Source: Schlesneria sp.
GTDB taxonomy: Bacteria > Planctomycetota > Planctomycetia > Planctomycetales > Planctomycetaceae
Assembly (NCBI GenBank): GCA_025353525.1
Contig: JANXOO010001458.1
Span: 1 to 13,359, forward strand
Reading direction: 5' to 3'
DNA length: 13,359 nt
Shown one piece after another: positions 7,147-13,359 of this stretch. Position numbers and translations under genes: made by a program. A model generated the notes under the pieces. That model was not told where the DNA came from. It worked only from the letters and a program-made list of their open reading frames with translations, and made no database searches. Numbering within the stretch: the first letter of the stretch is position 1; each line of letters starts with the position of its first letter.

Positions 7147-9681
7147 ATGCCCGAGACAATCCGGTTGCCGCCAGACGCTCATTCCGTTCTCGACCAGTTG
7201 AGATCGCGAATTCGAACGTACGTTTTTTGGGAGGGCCTGGCCCTCACTGTGGCCGTTCTGGGAGCACTCTTCTGGTCGAGCTTTGCGTTTGACTGGGTCT
7301 ATTTTCGACTGAGTCACCTGGAACTTCCGCGATGGTTTCGCGCGACGTTTCTGGTGGCTGGTATCGGACTGGTTGCGGCAGGCGCTTTTTCGTGGATCGG
7401 ACTGCGAATGTTTCGCGGTTTTCGCACGAAAGCCCTGGCACTCGTCCTCGAACGTCGATTTCCTGAACTCGACGACCGGCTGGTAACAGCGGTCGAAGCC
7501 GCTGAAGGTCTGATCGAAACCGATTCGCCCGTCACTGCAGCGATGCTCCAGCGGACGTTAACCGAGGTGGCGAGGACAACGAAACGACTGGACCTGGGTT
7601 CCGTTTTTGACGGTCGACCTCTGCGTCGAGCCGCAATGATTGCGGTGGGACTTGTGGCATCGATCCTGGGTCTGATGGTTGTCGATTCGGCGGCGATGGA
7701 ACGATGGGTTGCCGGGTATCTCAATCTGCGCGACGGGTACTGGCCCCGCGAAACGGAATTGCTGATCAAGGTCGTCGTCCAGCCAGGCGATCAATTGCGC
7801 GACTTTGTCGATGGACACTATCGTCATCCCCGAGGAGGCGACCTGACACTGTTGATCGATGTCCCGCCCGGAAAGAAATCGCCCGATCGCATTCGACTCG
7901 ACAGCCGCGTGGGACGAGGGCTGTCGCAGGTCTGGCTGACACCCTCAACCGATCAGACGTTTCGGCACACTTTCGTCGGGATGATCGAAGACGCGCGATT
8001 GTGGGTTTCTGGTGGCGACTTCAGCCATTCGACACCGTACGTGATCGAAGTCGTGCCTCCACCTGAAGTCGTCGGAGTGACACTTCACAGCATGTATCCG
8101 GAATACACGGGACTCAATCGCCATACAGCGAACGGATTCGAACGGACGGTGGTCGAGCTGAAAGGAGCCCAGGTTTCACTGCCGATGCAGACCGATTTCG
8201 TCATGCAAATCGCCGCCAACAAGCCGTTAATGCAGGCGCGGCTTGAAGGAGATGCAGGAGGTGATCGATGGGAGATCGTCGCGACAACAGATTCGTCTGG
8301 TGTTCCTGCGGCCGTCATCATTCTCAAGTCGCAAGACGGAAAGCCGCAGCTTCAGGTGCCACTCCCGCCGACAGCATGTGAATCGGTCTGGAGCAACGGC
8401 CAAACGACATTCTCGCTGCCGTTCGTTCTGGAACCTGCCGGAGCGATCGAATTGCCTGCATTGTTGCGGAAGGCATCCGAAACGGGGCAACCGATGACAG
8501 TTCCAATCCCGCTTCCGCCTGACGGATTGCTGCGAATTACGCTCGCAGACAGCGACCGGATTGTCAGTCCTGCCCCGACGCGTTTCACGATCAATGCGAT
8601 TGTCGACCAACCGCCGGTCGTCGAAACGAAACTCAAGGGGATCGGCACGTCGATCACTCGCAAGGCGCGGATTCCGATCGCGGGAACGGTGGTTGACGAC
8701 TATGGCATCGCGTCAGTCAATTTCGCCTACAAAATCGATGATTTGACTGATTGGCAATCGAGGAACCTTGCCGTCCCGCCCCGCAACGGGCCACGCGACT
8801 TTACACTGCAACGAGCTGACAACGAAACGTTCGAGCGGTTCGATGTGCAACCACTCGATCTGTCGATCAATCAGCGACTCACCCTCGCGATCGCAGCCAC
8901 CGACGCATGTACAGTGATGTCGCACAGGCCTTCTGTCGCGAGTTCTTCGGCCGGTGATCGCGAACATTCGCTGAATACGGAAGCCGCTCACCGGTCGCAG
9001 GGTCTGAAGTTCGTGTTCACGATTATTCCCGAAGAAGAGCTGCTGACGATGCTGTACGGTCGGGAGCTGAATCTTCGGAAGAGGATGGAGCAAATTATCA
9101 GCGAGGGGAAAACAACCCTCAAGGAATTGCAAACACAGTTTGAAAAGCTGAAGGAATCGAATCGGCAAAAATCAGAAAATTCCGGCGCGACGACTGCCGC
9201 CTCCGACGAGCTGACAAAGGCACTGGCGTTGGGCCTGAACGCTGCTGCCGACAGGTCACTGCACGGCGTCCGCAAGAACGCCATCGAAACAGCGGGTGTC
9301 GAGACGGCGTTTGCCGAGATTCGCGAAGAACTCATCAATAACGCCGCCGATACTCCCGCCATGCTCGAACGACTTGAAGTCAGGATTCTCGCCCGACTGA
9401 ACGCGATCAATACCAGAAATTTCCCGAATGTCGATGGAGCCCTGGGCCTGTTTCGGCTCGCGCTGGACAAAAACATCGACCCGACCGTTTCACTGCAATC
9501 GTCGATTGAAGAAACCGAAGCATTGATTGAACGACTGGAGGCCGTATTGAGCGAGATGGCCGAAATGGCCAAATTCGATGCGATCCCCGAAGAACTGAAA
9601 AGGCTGATCAAGGCCGAACTGGAATTGCTCGAAGAGACGAAGCGACAACGAAAAGAAAAAGCAATTCGGGCCCTGGACTGA
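7147..9681 (+). CDS. Large DUF4175-like membrane protein
   Basis: An 844-residue protein, counting from the ATG at 7147, chosen over GTG 7141 and TTG 7144 because AGAGAG at 7136-7141 gives a five-base spacing. Three hydrophobic helices lie near the N-terminus (about 28-46, 66-86, 161-180). Between the second and third is a conserved cytoplasmic-type segment, ALVLERRFPELDDRLVTAVE, which I recognise from DUF4175-type proteins. The large outer region contains a P-x-YTG motif (about 317-321), commonly seen in this group, and VVDDYGIASV (515-524), which begins a beta-rich repeat. From about 628 the protein is charged and helical, probably coiled coil, and ends in a basic tail. Function is unknown. 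In many planctomycetes related proteins sit beside MoxR ATPase, DUF58 and VWA (BatA-like) genes; none is present here. It converges on the PSD1 gene. Family assignment is from motif memory and is moderately sure. Confidence 0.72.
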   Translation: MPETIRLPPDAHSVLDQLRSRIRTYVFWEGLALTVAVLGALFWSSFAFDWVYFRLSHLELPRWFRATFLVAGIGLVAAGAFSWIGLRMFRGFRTKALALVLERRFPELDDRLVTAVEAAEGLIETDSPVTAAMLQRTLTEVARTTKRLDLGSVFDGRPLRRAAMIAVGLVASILGLMVVDSAAMERWVAGYLNLRDGYWPRETELLIKVVVQPGDQLRDFVDGHYRHPRGGDLTLLIDVPPGKKSPDRIRLDSRVGRGLSQVWLTPSTDQTFRHTFVGMIEDARLWVSGGDFSHSTPYVIEVVPPPEVVGVTLHSMYPEYTGLNRHTANGFERTVVELKGAQVSLPMQTDFVMQIAANKPLMQARLEGDAGGDRWEIVATTDSSGVPAAVIILKSQDGKPQLQVPLPPTACESVWSNGQTTFSLPFVLEPAGAIELPALLRKASETGQPMTVPIPLPPDGLLRITLADSDRIVSPAPTRFTINAIVDQPPVVETKLKGIGTSITRKARIPIAGTVVDDYGIASVNFAYKIDDLTDWQSRNLAVPPRNGPRDFTLQRADNETFERFDVQPLDLSINQRLTLAIAATDACTVMSHRPSVASSSAGDREHSLNTEAAHRSQGLKFVFTIIPEEELLTMLYGRELNLRKRMEQIISEGKTTLKELQTQFEKLKESNRQKSENSGATTAASDELTKALALGLNAAADRSLHGVRKNAIETAGVETAFAEIREELINNAADTPAMLERLEVRILARLNAINTRNFPNVDGALGLFRLALDKNIDPTVSLQSSIEETEALIERLEAVLSEMAEMAKFDAIPEELKRLIKAELELLEETKRQRKEKAIRALD

Positions 9682-9794
9682 TTCCTTTCAAGAAGCGCGA
9701 GATTGCATTGGCATCCCCCGCAGGCAGTATGGGCAACGACGTGAAGCATTTCCGGATTGGAAAACAAAGCAGTACGAGAATCCAGGCGATCCGT

Positions 9795-9846
9795 GCGGCG
9801 TAAGCCCTCGGGTTATTCGGCAATTTGGTCCGAGGGCTTACGCCGC
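9795..9846. repeat. REP-like perfect inverted repeat between convergent genes
   Basis: A 17-base arm (9795-9811, GCGGCGTAAGCCCTCGG) is matched by its exact reverse complement at 9830-9846, with an 18-base loop. The element fills the gap between two converging genes. There is no T-tract on either side, so it is not a standard intrinsic terminator, although a strong hairpin here could limit read-through from both genes. Length, GC-rich stem and intergenic location resemble REP/palindromic elements dispersed by IS200-like (RAYT) transposases. Whether it is repeated in the genome cannot be seen in this window, where it occurs once. Confidence 0.75.
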
Positions 9847-9912
9847 TCGGCTCGCCTGTTTCCGCAAAAAAACCGATTTGAAAAAATGCTTCACCGCGTT
9901 GCACTTCGAGGC

Positions 9913-12783
9913 TCAATCCGCGAACAGAAACTCGTTCGTCATCAATAGTACCTGCGCAAGGCGGTCCCACGGCGAAAGTTTTTCCGTCGCGGAGGTCTGT
10001 GCATTCGACAGAAATTGCAGACTGAGCGAGCGTTCGTCGTCGGTCGGTGCCCTCGCAAAAATGCGTTGATAAAGTAGTCGAAGCCGGTCGCCGTCGTCAC
10101 TCGTGGCACCGTAACATTCTGCCGCGAGTCGTCGTGCCTGTTCCAGGACAAACGGCGAGTTCATCGCGAACAACGATTGTTGCGGCACGGTGGTTTGAGG
10201 TCGTTCTGCCGATGTCGTATCAATATCGGCAAAATCAAATGCCCGAAAAATACCAGGCAAATCGTTGCGATTGATAAAAGTATAGATGGTCCGACGAGTC
10301 GACGCCGGGTTCACCACGCCATCGAACGGCTGGCCGCCCGACGACTCGTCCATCTTCCCCGAGACGGCCAGCAACGAATCTCGCATCGCTTCGAAATCGA
10401 GTCGCAGTCTCGGCATTCTCCAGAGCAACCGATTCTCGGGATCCGCACTGCGGGCAGCCTCATTTTCGCTGGCCGACTGACGATAGACGGACGATGTCAG
10501 GATCAATCGATGAAGTCGTTTCAGTGACCAGCGGCTCGGCGAGTTTTCGGCGGGCGACAATCGACCGATTTCTGAGGTTTCTGACGCCAGCCAGTCGAGC
10601 AATCGCGGGTGTGATGGCGGCATGCCTCGCGTTCCGAAATCGCCAGGAGTTGCGACGATTCCCGTGCCGAAATGGTTTTGCCAGATCCGATTCACGATGA
10701 CGCGCGCCGTTAACGGGTTTTTATTGTCGACGATCGCATCGGCCAATTCGCGTCGACCGCTTCCTGTGGCAAACGGTTTGCGATCCGGACCGGAAGCGAT
10801 TGCAAGGAATTGCCGCGGCACACGATCACCATGTCGTCCGGGGTTCCCGCGTATAAAGACAACCGGTTCGTGAATCGGTCCGTCGCGCATCACCATTGCC
10901 CGGGGCGGAGCGCCCGGTGACGTGACTTTCAGGCTATCGACGCTTTGCTTCAGGTTCGTAATCTTGTCTCGGATATCGCGCCCGAATGCGGGGCGCGCTT
11001 CTTCCAGAGTCAGAATTGCCGGAGTACCAGGTCCAAACAGAATCTGGCGAACTTGCTCTGCGGAACCGTCCGGAAGCGATCCTGATTCCGGAGCGGCTTT
11101 TTGGTGTGTTTCCCATTGAAGTCGGATTCCATCGAACAGTTTGCCGTAGACTCGTGCCAGATCGAGCAACGTCGCAGGTCTCTGTTCATTGATCGCCTGA
11201 CGCACCAGCGGGTTGACTCGGACCGCTTCGTCACCGGCAGACCATGATTCGATCAGGCCGGAAACTGATGCGGAAAAATCCTCGGCTCGCTCGATCTTCG
11301 CCAGCTTGTGCCACGGCTGCAACACGGGGTGAGGTTCGTTCGCAGTCCGTCCGAGGTAGTCTTTCCAACGGTTCACAAGTGGCGCTCGCGGTTCGTTCGA
11401 GCCTGTAAACGCGACGGGAACCTGAGACCACACGGGCATCTGCCTGGCAATCTGTTGCAGCGAGTCACCAGCCACGACGCGGATCTCGTGCGCCAGCCCG
11501 GGAACGCTTTCCTGCTCATACGCAAGCACGGCTGCCTGTCGCTTGTTCAATTCGGCGAGGTATCCCTGATAGGCGACCTCATCTTTGGGACGCCCGATGA
11601 CGGGAAGATCGTCGGGTTCGAACGACGACGCGAAGACGCCGTACAGCGAATAATAATCGGCGGCAGGAATAGGATCGAATTTGTGATCGTGACAACGTGC
11701 GCATCCAACGGTCAGACCGAGCAACCCGCGCGAAACAACGTCGATTCGATCGTCGATGATGTCATGCGGGTTCAGCAGGTAGCGGCGACCGACCGTGAGG
11801 AACCCGAGAGCTGCAAGTCGCTCATCCTGTGAATCGGTGATCCCCGGTTCGCCCTTCTCGGTGACGATGACCAGGTCTGCCGCCAGTTGCTCAAGAACGA
11901 ACCGGTCAAACGGCGTGTCAGAATTGAATGCGCCAATCACATAGTCGCGGTAGGTGTACGAATAGGGATAACGAGGCTCTTGCGTGAAAACGTATCCCTT
12001 GGAATCGGCGTAGCGGGCAACATCGAGCCAATGTCGTCCCCATCGTTGTCCGTATAACGGTGAAGCCAGCAGGCGATCAATCAGTCGCTCGGTTGCGTCA
12101 GGAGATTCGTCGCTGGCGAATTCGCGAACCTGTTCAAACGTTGGCGGAACGCCCCACAGGTCCAATGTGGCCCGGCGAATGAAGGTGTACCGATCCGCCG
12201 GTGGGGACATTGTCAGTTGTTTTTCCGAGAGCGCTGCCGTGATAAACGAATCAATGGGCGACCGGTTTTCGGAATGAGTTGTTCCGGTCTTGTCAGATGT
12301 CGCCGCCACCAATGGGGAGGCCGCCGGAATCTCGGGACGGCTGATCGGCTGAAATGACCAATGGTTTTTCGCAACGGCCGCAGACTCGTTCTTCGGCGAT
12401 TCTGCTGGCCAGGGGATTCCAAGTTCGAGCCACTTGCGGATTGTTGCGATCTGATCGTCAGCCAGTTTTCCTTTCGGAGGCATTTGCGTTTCGCCTTCCG
12501 TGTATTTCAAAACCTTCAGAAGACGGCTCCCCTCGACATTTCCGGCAATATATACGGCGCCGCTATCGGACCCTTTGATTATTCCTGCTTTTGTGTCGAG
12601 TCGCAGAGAGGCTTCCTGTTTTTTGGAACCGTGACATTCGTGGCAGTTCTGAACGAGTAGTGGCCGGACCTCTTTTTCAAAAAACTCGATCTGTTCGGCG
12701 GACGGCGGATCGTCTGCCGATGCCGACACGATTGCGGCGAGCAAAGACACGGCAACAGTCGTCAGACGTACGTAATTCATCAT
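9913..12783 (-). CDS. PSD1/PSCyt1/DUF1549 planctomycete cytochrome-type protein
   Basis: A 956-residue exported protein with the characteristic planctomycete architecture. Residues 1-23 form a signal peptide (cleavage after ASA). PSCyt1 follows, with heme-binding motif CHECH (C47, C50, H51) and a Met in QMPPKG (M101) that could be the distal ligand. DUF1549 (PSCyt2) covers about 175-383 and ends in a second CxxCH, CARCHDHKFDPI (361-372). DUF1553 (PSD1) covers about 670-930. Proteins of this class are extracytoplasmic and are thought to take part in oxidative or polymer-degrading processes in planctomycetes, but no reaction is established. The ATG at 12781-12783 was chosen because the signal peptide starts there; an adjacent ATG (12778-12780) and an upstream ATG at 12808-12810 are alternatives, and the 5' extension to TTG 12888 looks non-coding. 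The frequent DUF1501 partner gene is absent downstream, where a convergent gene ends. Confidence 0.93.
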   Translation of the reverse strand: MMNYVRLTTVAVSLLAAIVSASADDPPSAEQIEFFEKEVRPLLVQNCHECHGSKKQEASLRLDTKAGIIKGSDSGAVYIAGNVEGSRLLKVLKYTEGETQMPPKGKLADDQIATIRKWLELGIPWPAESPKNESAAVAKNHWSFQPISRPEIPAASPLVAATSDKTGTTHSENRSPIDSFITAALSEKQLTMSPPADRYTFIRRATLDLWGVPPTFEQVREFASDESPDATERLIDRLLASPLYGQRWGRHWLDVARYADSKGYVFTQEPRYPYSYTYRDYVIGAFNSDTPFDRFVLEQLAADLVIVTEKGEPGITDSQDERLAALGFLTVGRRYLLNPHDIIDDRIDVVSRGLLGLTVGCARCHDHKFDPIPAADYYSLYGVFASSFEPDDLPVIGRPKDEVAYQGYLAELNKRQAAVLAYEQESVPGLAHEIRVVAGDSLQQIARQMPVWSQVPVAFTGSNEPRAPLVNRWKDYLGRTANEPHPVLQPWHKLAKIERAEDFSASVSGLIESWSAGDEAVRVNPLVRQAINEQRPATLLDLARVYGKLFDGIRLQWETHQKAAPESGSLPDGSAEQVRQILFGPGTPAILTLEEARPAFGRDIRDKITNLKQSVDSLKVTSPGAPPRAMVMRDGPIHEPVVFIRGNPGRHGDRVPRQFLAIASGPDRKPFATGSGRRELADAIVDNKNPLTARVIVNRIWQNHFGTGIVATPGDFGTRGMPPSHPRLLDWLASETSEIGRLSPAENSPSRWSLKRLHRLILTSSVYRQSASENEAARSADPENRLLWRMPRLRLDFEAMRDSLLAVSGKMDESSGGQPFDGVVNPASTRRTIYTFINRNDLPGIFRAFDFADIDTTSAERPQTTVPQQSLFAMNSPFVLEQARRLAAECYGATSDDGDRLRLLYQRIFARAPTDDERSLSLQFLSNAQTSATEKLSPWDRLAQVLLMTNEFLFAD

Positions 12784-13213
12784 TTCGGGTTTTCGAACAG
12801 CAGAGGCCATCGGGCTGACTTTGTCAGGAGAGACAATCGAAACAACAATCCCGTCGTTGTTGTCGTTGGAAAAAATGCTGGAAATCAACAGGTTTTAATA
12901 AGGCGGGGCATTGTGGCGGGCAGTCCGCCGATTATCGCACGCGATCAGACTTGAGGCAATCAGGAACTCATCCGTCGTGCCGGCAGTCCGATTAATGTGA
13001 TTTGTTCCGGCGGCGATTCCCCCGATACAAGTCTGTCGCTCCCGATACAAGTCTTGCTTCACGCATCAAGTACCGTTAATGTGTTTGGTTGGCAATTGAT
13101 ATTCTGAAGTCGGGGACGGATGCCGTTTCACTGTCTTCACAACACGTTAGCGCGAGTCAGCCAACAGTCTATGTAATGTTGGAGTGATCGCTGCCAATCG
13201 AAGTTTGCGATGG
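12784..13213. promoter_or_regulatory. Divergent intergenic region with paired direct repeats
   Basis: This 430-base region separates two diverging genes, the PSD1 gene and the partial gene at the right edge, and must hold both promoters. It contains three short direct-repeat pairs. The clearest is CCCGATACAAGTCT, exact at 13021-13034 and 13041-13054, with a 20-base period (about two helical turns). GGCAGTCCG occurs at 12919-12927 and 12982-12990. TTAATGTG occurs at 12992-12999 and 13076-13083. A GC-rich hairpin (GGCGG, GCAGT, CCGCC) lies at 12915-12929. I could not assign convincing -35/-10 boxes. The repeats look like operator sites for a DNA-binding regulator. Confidence 0.45.
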
Positions 13214-13359
13214 ATGAAATTCTTGAAGTTCCACAAGCTGCCGATGTTGCTCCGATGCCTCTTGATACTCGTTGTTTTGGCAGTTCCGGGGGCAAGCGTT
13301 ACGGCGGCAGAACTTGTTGCAGCTGATCAGGCTATCGAGCGGGCGATCGACCTGCACGT
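13214..13359 (+). CDS. Secreted protein, likely DUF1549/PSCyt family, 3'-truncated
   Basis: An open frame begins at the ATG 13214-13216 and runs without a stop to the window edge (48 codons). The start of the protein is a clear signal peptide: a basic n-region (MKFLKFHK), a long hydrophobic core (LLRCLLILVVLAV) and a probable signal peptidase site after SVTAA (about residue 32). The first mature residues, ELVAADQAIERAIDLHV, resemble the short Ala/Ile/Asp-rich helix that precedes DUF1549 in many planctomycete proteins. It diverges from the PSD1 gene across the repeat-bearing intergenic region, and GAAG at 13199-13202 is a weak ribosome binding site. The nearby ATG at 13210 is in another frame that stops at once after about 38 codons and lacks these properties. 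Family assignment is tentative because only the N-terminus is visible. Confidence 0.6.
   Translation, partial: MKFLKFHKLPMLLRCLLILVVLAVPGASVTAAELVAADQAIERAIDLH

Noticed and set aside
6785..7147. 120-codon plus-strand frame in the intergenic region
   Set aside because: It starts inside the end of the carbamoyltransferase, is Arg-rich, has no ribosome binding site and resembles no known protein.
8988..9767. 259-codon open frame on the minus strand
   Set aside because: It is antisense to the coiled-coil end of the DUF4175-like gene. Its Ser-rich composition comes from reading Glu/Leu/Lys codons in reverse.
12842..12863. AT-rich hairpin ACAACAA/TTGTTGT upstream of the PSD1 gene
   Set aside because: The stem is seven pairs of low stability made of simple-sequence repeats, with no T-tract or known motif. 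It is probably chance.
12784..12888. N-terminal extension of the PSD1 protein to a TTG start
   Set aside because: The extra 35 residues are Asn/Asp/Ser/Val-rich and precede an otherwise normal signal peptide. A start at 12783 fits an exported protein better.
13169..13357. 62-codon minus-strand frame at the right edge
   Set aside because: It is antisense to the clear signal peptide of the partial plus-strand gene and is cut by the window edge. No domain or start signal supports it.
1..13359. CRISPR array, tRNA, rRNA, insertion sequence or prophage
   Set aside because: No evenly spaced repeat-spacer pattern, no cloverleaf-like sequence, and no transposase or phage structural motif was seen on either strand by eye; a tool-based scan was not possible.

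Overview
The window looks like chromosomal DNA from a planctomycete (phylum Planctomycetota). The strongest evidence is a PSCyt1/DUF1549/DUF1553 cytochrome-type protein on the minus strand (9913-12783), a family that is largely planctomycetal. A large DUF4175-like protein, a GspE-type ATPase with an unusual membrane-anchored N-terminus, and start codons with weak or absent Shine-Dalgarno sequences all fit this. I cannot resolve genus or species.

Layout, left to right. The window opens inside a plus-strand membrane glycosyltransferase (to 749). Its 3' end overlaps, tail to tail, a CvpA-like membrane protein on the minus strand (719-1432). The CvpA-like gene lies downstream of a minus-strand GspE/PilB-type ATPase (1532-3364) and an unrecognised 131-residue protein (3469-3864); together these may form a three-gene unit. 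A divergent intergenic region (3865-4086) separates them from a plus-strand pair: a DUF4349 lipoprotein (4087-4941) and, 17 bases later, a carbamoyltransferase of the NodU/CmcH/TobZ family (4959-6788). A gap of about 360 bases with no convincing gene follows, then a large DUF4175-like membrane protein (7147-9681). It converges on the PSD1-type protein, and the space between them holds a perfect 17-bp inverted repeat that looks like a REP-type element. Right of the PSD1 gene is a divergent regulatory region with paired direct repeats. It leads into the 5' end of a secreted protein (13214 onward) cut by the window edge, whose mature N-terminus resembles DUF1549-type proteins.

Functionally the window is mostly envelope-related: membrane glycosylation, a membrane-anchored secretion or pilus ATPase, a lipoprotein, and exported cytochrome-type proteins thought to act in planctomycete polymer or sulfated-glycan metabolism. 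There is no tRNA, rRNA, CRISPR array, transposase or phage gene. I did not find a clear new multi-gene system. The parts most worth following up are the GspE variant with its two neighbours, the repeat-rich divergent promoter at 12.9-13.2 kb, and the palindromic element at 9.8 kb.
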